From the NCBI RefSeq assembly GCF_021729085.1, contig NZ_JAJSAR010000001.1:992001-1056000 (forward strand): a DNA stretch of 64,000 bases, written 5' to 3'. Shown here piece by piece: positions 39,188 through 47,784 of this stretch; position 1 is the first letter of the stretch; every line of letters starts with the position of its first letter. The position numbers were made by a program, and so were the translations under genes. Source of the stretch: Pseudohongiella sp. O18 (GTDB lineage Bacteria; Pseudomonadota; Gammaproteobacteria; Pseudomonadales; Pseudohongiellaceae). The notes beneath the pieces are model-generated. The model worked only from the letters and a program-made list of their open reading frames with translations, was not told where the DNA came from and searched no databases.

Positions 39188-40120
39188 GTGCGAAAAATAA
39201 AAATACTGGCGGCAACTCTGGCAATGCTTTGTTGCTCAGCTGACTTGTACGCCCAGCAAAACACCGGTATTCCCGGCCGCATTGATCGCATGTCCATGGA
39301 GGATCGCATCAACAGCGGGCTGGTTTTTCACACGCATCAGTCAGAACCTGTTGAGCCTTTTCGTATTATCGGCAACGTCTATTACGTGGGTGCACTTAAC
39401 CTTGCTTCCTATCTTATCGCCACTCCTGAAGGCCACATACTGATCGATACCGGTGTGCATGATATGCCGGTGCAGATACGCGACAGTGTCGACAAGCTGG
39501 GATTCAGGGTCGAAGACATAGAAATCATTCTCTCCAGCCACGCGCATTTCGATCACATTCAGGGCCACGCCATCATGAAGCGAATGACAGGCGCGCAGGT
39601 CATGGCCTCTGATGCGGATGCCGATGCACTTGAAGCAGGGCAGGATCTTTCTCCACTTGCTTTCGAGGGCTGGGAGCCGGTGGTTGTTGATCGACGCCTG
39701 CAGGATGGTGAGTCGATTGCGCTGGGTGGCGTTACACTGACGCCTACGGTAGCGCCAGGTCACACCCCCGGGTGCACGGTCTGGAGTCTGGACGTGGAAG
39801 ACATGGGACAGACCTACACCGTTGGTTACTTTGGCTGCAATGGTCCGAACGCAGGTGTTCAGCTGATCAATAACCCGCGCTTCCCATCGCTGGTAGAGGA
39901 TTCCCTGGCAGGATTCGACAATATGGCGCAACTGGACCTGGATATTTATATTACAGGTCACCCGGAGCAACCTTTCGAAGGCATAGAACATTCGATGCGT
40001 GTTCAGGTGCGTCCACACCCATTGCTTAATCAACAACCCTGGGCTGAGTTTATTGCTGAACGGCGCGCTGACTTTGTCGGGCGGGTAGAGGCAGAAAGGC
40101 AACTGCTGCAGTCGCAGTAA
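39188..40120 (+). CDS. Exported metallo-beta-lactamase, subclass B3-like
   Basis: 310 residues from GTG immediately after the previous stop. Signal peptide MRKIKILAATLAMLCCSADL with cleavage near AQQ. The B3 layout is visible: FRIIGNVYYVGALNLASYLI, HILIDTGVHD, zinc motif SSHAHFDHIQGH (H-x-H-x-D-H), APGHTPGCTVW (third His of site 1) and YITGHPEQPF (last His). All six zinc ligands seem present. True B3 enzymes hydrolyse penicillins, cephalosporins and carbapenems, but many B3-like exported proteins act on other substrates, so beta-lactamase activity is a prediction. Confidence 0.8.
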   Translation: MRKIKILAATLAMLCCSADLYAQQNTGIPGRIDRMSMEDRINSGLVFHTHQSEPVEPFRIIGNVYYVGALNLASYLIATPEGHILIDTGVHDMPVQIRDSVDKLGFRVEDIEIILSSHAHFDHIQGHAIMKRMTGAQVMASDADADALEAGQDLSPLAFEGWEPVVVDRRLQDGESIALGGVTLTPTVAPGHTPGCTVWSLDVEDMGQTYTVGYFGCNGPNAGVQLINNPRFPSLVEDSLAGFDNMAQLDLDIYITGHPEQPFEGIEHSMRVQVRPHPLLNQQPWAEFIAERRADFVGRVEAERQLLQSQ

Positions 40121-40147
40121 ACCAGCTCCCTGATCCGGGAGCCCAAG

Positions 40148-41389
40148 ATGCAAAAATCACTGGTAGTATTTGGTGCGACAAGTTTTGTCGGACAGATTCT
40201 CTGCCGCTATCTGCATGAACTCAATCACGATGGTTCGCTGAAGTGGCTGATGGCAGCGCGCTCTGAAGAGCGATTAAAGACGCTGCAAAGTTCACTGGGC
40301 GGCCCCCATACGCCAGATTTCCTCATTGCCGACGCCAATGATGATGCCAGTCTTCGTGTGCTGTGTGATCAGGCAAGTGTGATTATTTCTACGGTTGGCC
40401 CCTATGCACTCCACGGCGATCCGCTGGTCAAAGCCTGTGCCGAGACTGGCACCGATTACTGCGATCTGACCGGCGAAACGCAGTGGATACGGCGCATGAT
40501 TGAGCGCCACGAAGAGGCAGCCAAAAAGAGTGGTGCACGAATCGTGCATTGCTGTGGTTTTGACTCCATCCCTTCCGATCTTGGTGTGCTGTATACCCAG
40601 CAACAGTCGCAACAACAACTCGGCGAGCCCTGCCAGCACGTCAAAATGCGCGTCAGAAAGTTCAAAGGTGGGTTCTCTGGCGGAACCGTTGCCAGCATGA
40701 TGAATGTCGCTAGAGAGGCTGCCGCAGATCCGGCACTGCGTCGCGAGCTGCAGGATCCCTATTCAATCTGCCCGCCTGACCGTAAGCCAACGGTCAGGCA
40801 AAACAGGATCACCGCTGTCCACGAGGAAGATGTCGACAGCTGGATTGCGCCTTTCGTCATGGAAGGCATCAACACGCGGGTCGTGCATCGTTCACACGCA
40901 CTGCTTGGTCATCCATGGGGGCAGGACTTTCTTTATGATGAAGCCGTCATGACTGGGAACGATAGTAAAGGCAAAGCGCGGGCCAGACGCACGGCACGTG
41001 GCCAGTCATTGATGATGCTGGGTTTTGCGCTGGCGCCAACTCGCTGGCTGATGAGTCGCTTCCTGCCAAAGCCGGGTGAAGGGCCCAGCCCGGAGATGCA
41101 GCGCACCGGCTTTTTCGATCTGGTGTTTGTAGGGCACACCCGCAGCGGTGAAACCGTTCGCACTAATCTTTATGGTGAGCGTGATCCCGGCTACGGCGCC
41201 ACAGCGCGTATGCTGGGACAGGCCGCTATTTGCCTGTCACAGGACATAGACCGTAGCGAGGTGGCGGGTGGTTTCTGGACGCCAGCCTCTGCGATGGGAT
41301 CCAGATTGATCGAGCGGCTGCAGCAGCATGCGGGTCTTCGTTTTAGTACAGTGCTGGAAACAAAGACCCCGCCTAGGCGGGGTCTTTAG
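40148..41389 (+). CDS. Saccharopine dehydrogenase-like NAD(P)-binding oxidoreductase
   Basis: 413 residues. An N-terminal Rossmann motif LVVFGATSFVGQILCRYL, WLMAARSEERL, a GPYALHGDPLVKACAETGTDYCDLTGE segment and CCGFDSIPSDLG are typical of the family that includes mycobacterial trans-acting enoyl reductases and saccharopine reductase-like proteins. The substrate cannot be inferred; lipid or polyketide-like reduction is one option. The Shine-Dalgarno GGGAG is inside a six-bp hairpin (40125-40142). The stop codon is part of a terminator palindrome. Confidence 0.85.
   Translation: MQKSLVVFGATSFVGQILCRYLHELNHDGSLKWLMAARSEERLKTLQSSLGGPHTPDFLIADANDDASLRVLCDQASVIISTVGPYALHGDPLVKACAETGTDYCDLTGETQWIRRMIERHEEAAKKSGARIVHCCGFDSIPSDLGVLYTQQQSQQQLGEPCQHVKMRVRKFKGGFSGGTVASMMNVAREAAADPALRRELQDPYSICPPDRKPTVRQNRITAVHEEDVDSWIAPFVMEGINTRVVHRSHALLGHPWGQDFLYDEAVMTGNDSKGKARARRTARGQSLMMLGFALAPTRWLMSRFLPKPGEGPSPEMQRTGFFDLVFVGHTRSGETVRTNLYGERDPGYGATARMLGQAAICLSQDIDRSEVAGGFWTPASAMGSRLIERLQQHAGLRFSTVLETKTPPRRGL
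41362..41387. terminator. 26-bp perfect palindromic terminator shared by convergent genes
   Basis: The arms AAAGACCCCGCCT and AGGCGGGGTCTTT are exactly complementary with no unpaired loop beyond the central four bases. It overlaps the last codons and stop of the oxidoreductase gene and lies 27 bp before the end of the giant repeat-protein gene. Short T runs flank it on both strands. Confidence 0.8.
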
Positions 41390-41414
41390 TGTTACAGAAT
41401 AATGCCTGGCTGAC

Positions 41415-44400
41415 TTAACCGACGTCTTCGGCTACACCTATAACGGTGATGGTGACAGTATTGGTTGTACTGGCGCTGGCACCATCCACATCGTACTGGT
41501 ACGTCAGATCAACAGTTTCGCCCTCATCCAGGAAGTCGACACTGCCCTTGTCAAAAGACAGGATGCCGTTGCTGTCCACATTGGCATTAACGGCAGGGCC
41601 ACCGACCTGTATCAGGTCACTCACGCTCAGAATGCCGCCGTCGGGATCGCTTGCGCCAGACAGTAGATCGAAGCGGAATGTGGCGCCACCCATTTGATCA
41701 AGCGTATAGCCCAGGAAGTCGTCACGGTGCTGCGCGCCCAACTGTGCCAAATCGAAGCCCCATGTGGCGGCCACAAACGTACCCGGGTCATTGACCACGG
41801 CAATGTCGTTGCTTGAGTTATAGGCGCCCCAGTTTGGAATCTCCATCAACATCGACGTTGTTGACCCAATGGCATTGAATGCCGACAACATCGTCCCGCC
41901 GTATGTGCCACCCGGATATGAGTTCAAAGTGTAACTGCCATCAGGCCCCACAGCGGAGTTCAAGTTGGAACTGATCGTTGGCATATTACTTTGATAGTTG
42001 GAAATACCCAGGTACTGACTGGCGAAGCTTGAAATATTGGGCTCGCTATAGACACTGTGCCCGCCCGCGTACAGAAGCTTGCCACCCTGTTGCAGGTAGC
42101 TGGTCAACGTACTCACATTCTGGCTGGTAAGGTTGGTGTACGCTCTGTCCCCGACAGACCAGATAACAAGATCATAATTATTCAAGTCTTGAGAGGGGTT
42201 GTTATTGACCCCGATCGTAGTCTGGTCGTAGTCATATCCATTAGCGTCGAGAGCAGAAAACCACAAAGACTTCCAGCTTCTGCCGTTGGAGTCATCGACG
42301 AAAAGAATGCTTGAAATCTCCCCGTCAATCTTTTTCTCACTCACTGTAACGCTCAGTGGTGCAATGGTAGGAGCCGACGGGTTTTCTGCCCCAGTAACCG
42401 TAATGCTCAGCGTTGCCGTATCTGAATTGCCCAGGTTGTCGGTGACGGTATATTCAATCACCTCAGTATAAGTGTCACCTTCAGGCAGGGTAGTGAACTG
42501 ACCCTGATCATCGTAAAAATAGCTGCCATCCCGATCCACTTTGAGAATGGCGCCAGACGCCAGCGTCAAAGTAATCGAGTTGCCCACAATGGCGCTGCCG
42601 TTAACATTGCTGACTTCGAATGTCGCTGCGGTGCCAAGGTCATCATTGCTCAGTACATTTCCGGAAACCGTCGCAGATTGGGCAACACCATAGGTGCCGA
42701 TGGTGAACGCGTTCCAATTTTCATCGGCCTGGCTTTCCCAGGTCAGGGAGTCCAGTGCGTTGTTGATGGCCAGCACACCATGGAACTCTGTTTGACCGTA
42801 TACTCCGGTGACAGTCGAGTCGGTGCTGATGCCGTAACGACCTGGCTCCGGGTTGGTTTTGACCCAGGCATCGGTCCATCCGAAATAACCAGAGTCTGAG
42901 CTGCTGTCGGCACTGGAGACCACTTCGAAGTCCTGGTCGAAGATATATCCATTTCTGTTCATGCTGACGATGGCAAAGAACAGGTTTTCGACCGGTTCGG
43001 AGAATGTCAGCGTGCGAGGAGAGTCCGCATGATTCAGTCGGATTATGTCGTTGTTGGTAGGTCCGTTAGCAACCTCAGCAGAAGTGTATACTCCGACGCC
43101 TTCGGTGCTGGTAATCACGCCCCCGTTCTTGGTGACATAATAGTCTTCACTGCCGGCATCGTTAAACTGGACACCTGGCACAGAACCCCAGGGCTCGGCA
43201 GCCTGACCTTGATACGTGACACCAATAGTCCGGTCACTTAGTGTAATGGTTCCCTGCACCAGATAAGTGGGGTTTCTACCACCGACCTGAGAGACAAGCG
43301 TCGCGCTGGTCCAGTCAACCCAGTAAACCGTGTTGTCAGTATTGGTTGTTGCTGCACTGGCAGTCAGCGCATTGCTGTCGTCTTCAGCGGTTGGGCCATC
43401 AGGGGTGCCGGTGATGTTGACGGTCACGGTGCTGGTTGTACCGTCAACACTGCTTACAGTAAAGATATCAGTGACCAGCTCGCCTTCTTCCAGGTCGTTT
43501 AGTGCACCATCGGAGGCGAAGCTCCAGTTACCATTGGCATCGATACTGAAACTGCCATAGGTGCCAGCAGTATTTGTTTGGGCATTGAAGAACGCCTCGC
43601 CATTATCGACATCAGTTATCGACAAGGTGCCAGAAGCAGTGAGCTGAGAATCTGTCTCGGTCAGGTCGACCACTGCGTTACCCAGCTCGGCAACATCATT
43701 GGCGCCTTCAATTGTGATGCTCACGGTCTGGGTGTCCGTGCCACCCTTGCCATCGCTGACAGTTACTACAAATTCCTGCTCCGCCGTTTCACCCTCGGCA
43801 AGCGATTTGAGGCTCTCCTGTTCTTCTCCACTGAGCTCATAGGTCCAGGCGATGTTGCCACCAGTGCCATTGCCGGTTGTATCAGTTGTCACTGACGCCG
43901 TCAGAGTGCCGACCGTGCCGCTGTTGGCAGCATTGGTGCTAACGCTGTGAACGTCAGTGAGGTCGACGTCTTCAAAATTAAGCGTGCCATTGGCCGTCAA
44001 CGTGCTGTTACCAACATGCTGATAGATACCAGTGGAGTTTTTGTAGCTCAATTCCAATGATGCTTCGCCACCACCCTCATAGAAATACAGTTCAAGCGGA
44101 TAGATGCCGGGCTCAAGATACTTGGTGCCTTCGAAGGCTGTTTCCGCGAAGTAACCTGAATTGCTGATGATGTAGTCATTGTTAACTGACAAAAACACAC
44201 CATCATCGTTGAACGTGCGGAAGGTGTATGTGTCGGCCTCTGTGATCAGGATCTGCGTCGTTAGTCTGGCGAAGAAGTTGTTGTTGATACCACCCGTTGT
44301 GCTTTCACCCGTGGCCTGCGCCGCTGGCCATGGGGTGCTGCCGGGTATCTCTCCGGCAAAACCACCTGGGTCATCCGTGTAGTCTACGACACTGGTGTAT

Positions 44401-46964
44401 ACAGTATAGTCGGGTAAATTGTTGGCTGCGTAGGTCTGCAGATTCGACAGTTTGTCGGAGTTGTAACCGACCCATTGCTCAACCTTGAATGGCGCCTGAA
44501 TCGGGTTCATCGTAACCGTTGCACTACTGTCGCCGCCGGTTATCTCCGGTGCGTCATTAACACCAGTGACAGTCACGGTGACGGTATTGGTAGCGCTGGC
44601 CCCGTGTTTGTCCGTGGCCTGAACCTGAAGATCAACAGTGGTGGTTTCACCCTGCGCAAGAGACTGGAAGTCACCGTCCGGGTTAAAGCTGAGTACCGAG
44701 CCATTAACTTCAGTACTGCCACCGGCAGGCGTATTGAGAACCACGTAGTCCAGCGTGCTGCCGTCGTCATCACTGTCGATATCATTGCCGAGTGCGGCCA
44801 GGTCCAGCGTAACAGCAGAGCCATCTTCTGTAGCGGCGATAGCTGAGGCTGCCAGCGTAGGCGCATCATTCGCGCCCGTGACCGTTACAGTGACGGTGTT
44901 GCTTGTGCTGGCACCCCGGGAATCGGTTGCCTGTACCTGCAAATCGAAGCTGGTAGCCTGATCTTTGGCGAGATTCTGGAAGTCTGTACCGGGGTCAAAG
45001 CTCAGTACGCCGTTTGCGTCGATGGAAGCCGAGCCGCCGGGCGCTGTGCTGAGCAGGCTGTAGGTAAGGGAGCTGCCAGTGTCTTCGCTATCTACGTCAT
45101 CACCCAGTGTGGTCAGGTCCAGCGAAGCGGTATTGCCATCTTCCTGCGCAGCAAGTGTAGCTGCCGCAAGCGTCGGCGCATCATTAGTGCCGGTGACGGT
45201 GATAGTGACATCGTTGCTGGCGCTGGCACCGTGGGCATCAGTAGCTGTTACACCAATGACAACCTGACGCGTTTCACCCTCGTTCAGGTCCTGGAAGTCG
45301 CTGCCAGGTGCAAAGCTCAGGCTGGTACCAGTGATACTGGCGCTGCCTTCTGATGGAGCCCCGCTGATGCTGTAGCTGAGATTGCTGCCGTCATTGTCGC
45401 TGTCGACATCAGCGCCCAGCGCGGACAGATCAACGGCGATCGCGCTGCCGTCTTCGGTAGCTGTGCCGGTGCTGGCAGCCAGCGTCGGATCGTCGTTGAT
45501 GCCAGTTACATCGATCGTCAATGTCGCTGGCGCTGACACCGCACCTTTGTTATCGGTGGCCGTGTAGGTCAGTGTTATGGTGGTCAACTCGTTTTTAGCC
45601 AGGCCCTGGAAGTCGCTGCCCGGATCAAATGTGAACGTGCCATCGCCATTGTTGGTCAGCGATCCGGCAGATGGACCGCCGATAATGTTGTACTGCAAGG
45701 TGCTGCCGCTGTCGTCACTATCGACGTCGTCACCAACGAATGCGCCAGTGACCGTGTTACCGTCTTCAACGGCTGCCACTGAAACTGCCTCAACAGTTGG
45801 AGCATCGTTTTTGCCGGTGACGGTGATGGTGACATTGTTGACGGCGCTGGCGCCATGTGTGTCGGTTGCGGTTACTTCAACGATGACGTCGCGAGTCTCG
45901 CCTTCGGCCAGGTTCTGGAAATCATCATCAGGGGAAAATGTAAGGCTGGTGCCGCTGATGCTGGCGCTGCCTTCGGCTGGCTGGCCGGTAACCGAATAGG
46001 TCAGGCTGCTGCCGCTGTCGTCGCTGTCGACGTCATCGCCCAGCGGCGCAAGGTCGATACTTACGACGTTGCCGTCTTCATTGGCTGCACCCGCGCCGGC
46101 GCCGAGCGTCGGCGCATCATTGACGCCGGTCACGGTGATAGACAGTGATGCCGGATCAGAGACTGCGCCATGGCGGTCGGTTGCGGTATAACTCAGGGTG
46201 ATGGTAGTAGGCTGACCCTGGGCAAGACTCTGGAAATCGCTGCCTGGGTTGAATGTAAAGGTGCCGTCGCCATTATTGGTCAGCGTGCCGGCATTTGGCC
46301 CGCCAACAATGGTGTATGTCAGGTCATTGATGTCATTGTCCGAATCGACGTCGTCGCCCTGGAAAGTGCCGGAAACAGCCGATCCGTCTTCAATTGCTGA
46401 GATAGCTACAGCTTCAACGGTTGGGGTGTCATTGACACCGGTCACTGTCACTGATGCCTGGGCCCAACTTAGCGTGCCATTGGACATGCGGATAGCGTAA
46501 ATGAAACTATCGGTCAGCGTGTCGCCCAGTGCCAGTTCGGTCAGATCCGCGGAGGGCTGGCCAGTGATGCTGCCGGCATCGTAGGCGATTTTACCGTCAG
46601 TAGTAATCCAGATGTTGGCTCCAAACTGACTGGTGTTTTCAGGCAGCCCTGCGACGCCAGCGTCGTCTTGCGTCAACAGATCGCCTGCTTCATATCCTTC
46701 CATGGCGCCGCTGTCATTGACGCCGTCGTCGACTGACCAGAGCCACTTGGCATTGCCGGCCAGGTCATTGTTCATCACATCCAGATAATAAACTGAGTCC
46801 TGATAATCAATCCGTCCGGACCCGGTTCCGAACAAATCGTCCTTTGCCTGGGGCGTGTTTCTGAAGGATTGTTCGGTGCCCCCGCCTGTATTCTTGGAGT
46901 TGCCTTTGCTGCTGTTATCGCTGGTTTCGGCAGTCTGTTCAGCGTTGCCTTTGTTTTTACTCAT
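41415..46964 (-). CDS. Giant VCBS/cadherin-like repeat protein with PA14 and glutamine-amidotransferase-like domains
   Basis: 1849 residues from the ATG preceded by AAGGAG (seven bases). The N terminus is polar (MSKNKGNAEQTAETSDNS) with no signal peptide, as in type I secreted adhesins, yet no RTX nonapeptides are seen at the C terminus. Order: N-terminal domain (40-175); six repeats of about 104 residues (177-800), each ending ITVTG-xNDAP; a PA14-type domain (about 825-985, FNDDGVFLSVNNDYI); VCBS-like domains; a jelly-roll-like segment (YFGWTDAWVKTN); a GATase-1/ThuA-like domain (about 1550-1760, ILFVDDSNGRSW and GGKLLYAGGHSVY); a last repeat ending GVAEDVG. Predicted surface or matrix protein. 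Confidence 0.85.
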   Translation of the reverse strand: MSKNKGNAEQTAETSDNSSKGNSKNTGGGTEQSFRNTPQAKDDLFGTGSGRIDYQDSVYYLDVMNNDLAGNAKWLWSVDDGVNDSGAMEGYEAGDLLTQDDAGVAGLPENTSQFGANIWITTDGKIAYDAGSITGQPSADLTELALGDTLTDSFIYAIRMSNGTLSWAQASVTVTGVNDTPTVEAVAISAIEDGSAVSGTFQGDDVDSDNDINDLTYTIVGGPNAGTLTNNGDGTFTFNPGSDFQSLAQGQPTTITLSYTATDRHGAVSDPASLSITVTGVNDAPTLGAGAGAANEDGNVVSIDLAPLGDDVDSDDSGSSLTYSVTGQPAEGSASISGTSLTFSPDDDFQNLAEGETRDVIVEVTATDTHGASAVNNVTITVTGKNDAPTVEAVSVAAVEDGNTVTGAFVGDDVDSDDSGSTLQYNIIGGPSAGSLTNNGDGTFTFDPGSDFQGLAKNELTTITLTYTATDNKGAVSAPATLTIDVTGINDDPTLAASTGTATEDGSAIAVDLSALGADVDSDNDGSNLSYSISGAPSEGSASITGTSLSFAPGSDFQDLNEGETRQVVIGVTATDAHGASASNDVTITVTGTNDAPTLAAATLAAQEDGNTASLDLTTLGDDVDSEDTGSSLTYSLLSTAPGGSASIDANGVLSFDPGTDFQNLAKDQATSFDLQVQATDSRGASTSNTVTVTVTGANDAPTLAASAIAATEDGSAVTLDLAALGNDIDSDDDGSTLDYVVLNTPAGGSTEVNGSVLSFNPDGDFQSLAQGETTTVDLQVQATDKHGASATNTVTVTVTGVNDAPEITGGDSSATVTMNPIQAPFKVEQWVGYNSDKLSNLQTYAANNLPDYTVYTSVVDYTDDPGGFAGEIPGSTPWPAAQATGESTTGGINNNFFARLTTQILITEADTYTFRTFNDDGVFLSVNNDYIISNSGYFAETAFEGTKYLEPGIYPLELYFYEGGGEASLELSYKNSTGIYQHVGNSTLTANGTLNFEDVDLTDVHSVSTNAANSGTVGTLTASVTTDTTGNGTGGNIAWTYELSGEEQESLKSLAEGETAEQEFVVTVSDGKGGTDTQTVSITIEGANDVAELGNAVVDLTETDSQLTASGTLSITDVDNGEAFFNAQTNTAGTYGSFSIDANGNWSFASDGALNDLEEGELVTDIFTVSSVDGTTSTVTVNITGTPDGPTAEDDSNALTASAATTNTDNTVYWVDWTSATLVSQVGGRNPTYLVQGTITLSDRTIGVTYQGQAAEPWGSVPGVQFNDAGSEDYYVTKNGGVITSTEGVGVYTSAEVANGPTNNDIIRLNHADSPRTLTFSEPVENLFFAIVSMNRNGYIFDQDFEVVSSADSSSDSGYFGWTDAWVKTNPEPGRYGISTDSTVTGVYGQTEFHGVLAINNALDSLTWESQADENWNAFTIGTYGVAQSATVSGNVLSNDDLGTAATFEVSNVNGSAIVGNSITLTLASGAILKVDRDGSYFYDDQGQFTTLPEGDTYTEVIEYTVTDNLGNSDTATLSITVTGAENPSAPTIAPLSVTVSEKKIDGEISSILFVDDSNGRSWKSLWFSALDANGYDYDQTTIGVNNNPSQDLNNYDLVIWSVGDRAYTNLTSQNVSTLTSYLQQGGKLLYAGGHSVYSEPNISSFASQYLGISNYQSNMPTISSNLNSAVGPDGSYTLNSYPGGTYGGTMLSAFNAIGSTTSMLMEIPNWGAYNSSNDIAVVNDPGTFVAATWGFDLAQLGAQHRDDFLGYTLDQMGGATFRFDLLSGASDPDGGILSVSDLIQVGGPAVNANVDSNGILSFDKGSVDFLDEGETVDLTYQYDVDGASASTTNTVTITVIGVAEDVG
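44560..46436 (-). repeat. Six tandem coding repeats of about 312 bp inside the giant gene
   Basis: Each unit encodes about 104 residues with an EDG motif, a DDVDSDD calcium-type acidic loop, an SDFQ(S/N/D)LA segment and terminal TVTG-xND. Units 1 and 3 resemble each other (VEAV, NNGDGTFTF), units 2 and 4 resemble each other (GSASI-GTSL), and 5 and 6 form a third pair, pointing to growth by pairwise duplication. Boundaries are approximate. Confidence 0.85.
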
Positions 46965-47020
46965 TTTTTTCTCCTTGGCTGACGGGGAATTACACATTTT
47001 CAATCTTAGGCCGATATTAC

Positions 47021-47039
47021 TGGGTTGACCATCAACCCA
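47021..47039. promoter_or_regulatory. Inverted repeat between the giant gene and the divergent response regulator
   Basis: TGGGTTG and CAACCCA are exact inverted arms with a five-base spacer. It lies 57 bases before the giant gene start and 98 bases before the regulator start, a suitable place for an operator. Binding by the adjacent LuxR-type protein is inference. Confidence 0.4.
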
Positions 47040-47136
47040 AAGGTTGAATCTCTGTAACAAAAAGTAGAGCTGTCAGTCTGTTAGCAAACATTCTGGTAAA
47101 ATTGGGGCAGGCTTAAATAAGGTTCGAGACTGAAAA

Positions 47137-47784
47137 TTGAAGATTCTGCTGATTGATGATCATGTGTCTTTTTGTGAGGGGCTGAAGTCTGCCATACTCG
47201 CTGCGAGCAATGAGTATCAGGTGGAATTTGATGCCAGCGCAGAATGGATACCTGACGCATTAATGGCCAGCAATGACTATGACTTGCTCATTATTGACCT
47301 GATGATGCCTGGCATGGGTGGCATTGAATTGCTGCGCTACCTTCAGCAAAGCCACAATTCTACGCCCGTCATGGTGTTGTCCTCGGTTGAGGATCCTGCA
47401 GTTATCCAGCATGTGATCGAGCTCGGCGCCATAGCCTACCTTCCCAAGTCCTATAGCGTTTATCAGATACTGGATGCCATAGAAGAGTGTCGACAGGGAC
47501 AGATTCATCTCCCCAGGCACTTGATGGTCGATGCGATTGACACTGCTACTGACGCAGCTGCCGACTCGTTACTCATGGGCGGCCTGACACGACGGCAGCT
47601 GGAGATCGCCGGACTAATGGAGAAAGGTCTGAGCAACCAGGAGATTGCAGACCATCTATGTATCAGCAAAGCGACCGTTAAAACACATGTGAATCACATG
47701 TTCAAGAATTTTAATGTCAGTAACCGGATCAGCTGCCTGCGCGCGATCAAGGAGCGCCAGCGCGAGAATTCAGTATCAGGCTGA
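47137..47784 (+). CDS. NarL/LuxR-family response regulator
   Basis: 215 residues from a TTG codon; the ribosome site is weak. Receiver domain (1-120): acidic pair D7/D8, phosphoacceptor D54 in LLIIDLMMPGMGG, Ser in VLSSVEDP and Lys in YLPKSYS. GerE-type helix-turn-helix (about 150-212): LTRRQLEIAGLMEKGLSNQEI and ISKATVKTHVNHMFKNFNV. Divergent from the giant repeat gene and convergent with the 7TMR-DISM kinase (9-bp overlap), so it probably receives its signal from that kinase and controls the giant gene. Confidence 0.92.
   Translation: MKILLIDDHVSFCEGLKSAILAASNEYQVEFDASAEWIPDALMASNDYDLLIIDLMMPGMGGIELLRYLQQSHNSTPVMVLSSVEDPAVIQHVIELGAIAYLPKSYSVYQILDAIEECRQGQIHLPRHLMVDAIDTATDAAADSLLMGGLTRRQLEIAGLMEKGLSNQEIADHLCISKATVKTHVNHMFKNFNVSNRISCLRAIKERQRENSVSG

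Noticed and set aside
44560-46436. Direct repeats that could be mistaken for a CRISPR array
   Set aside because: Period is about 312 bp and in frame; they encode VCBS-like domains and diverge in sequence.
41415-46964. Giant protein as substrate of the PdsRS-linked sortase
   Set aside because: No LPXTG-like motif, hydrophobic helix or basic tail at its C terminus, and no signal peptide.
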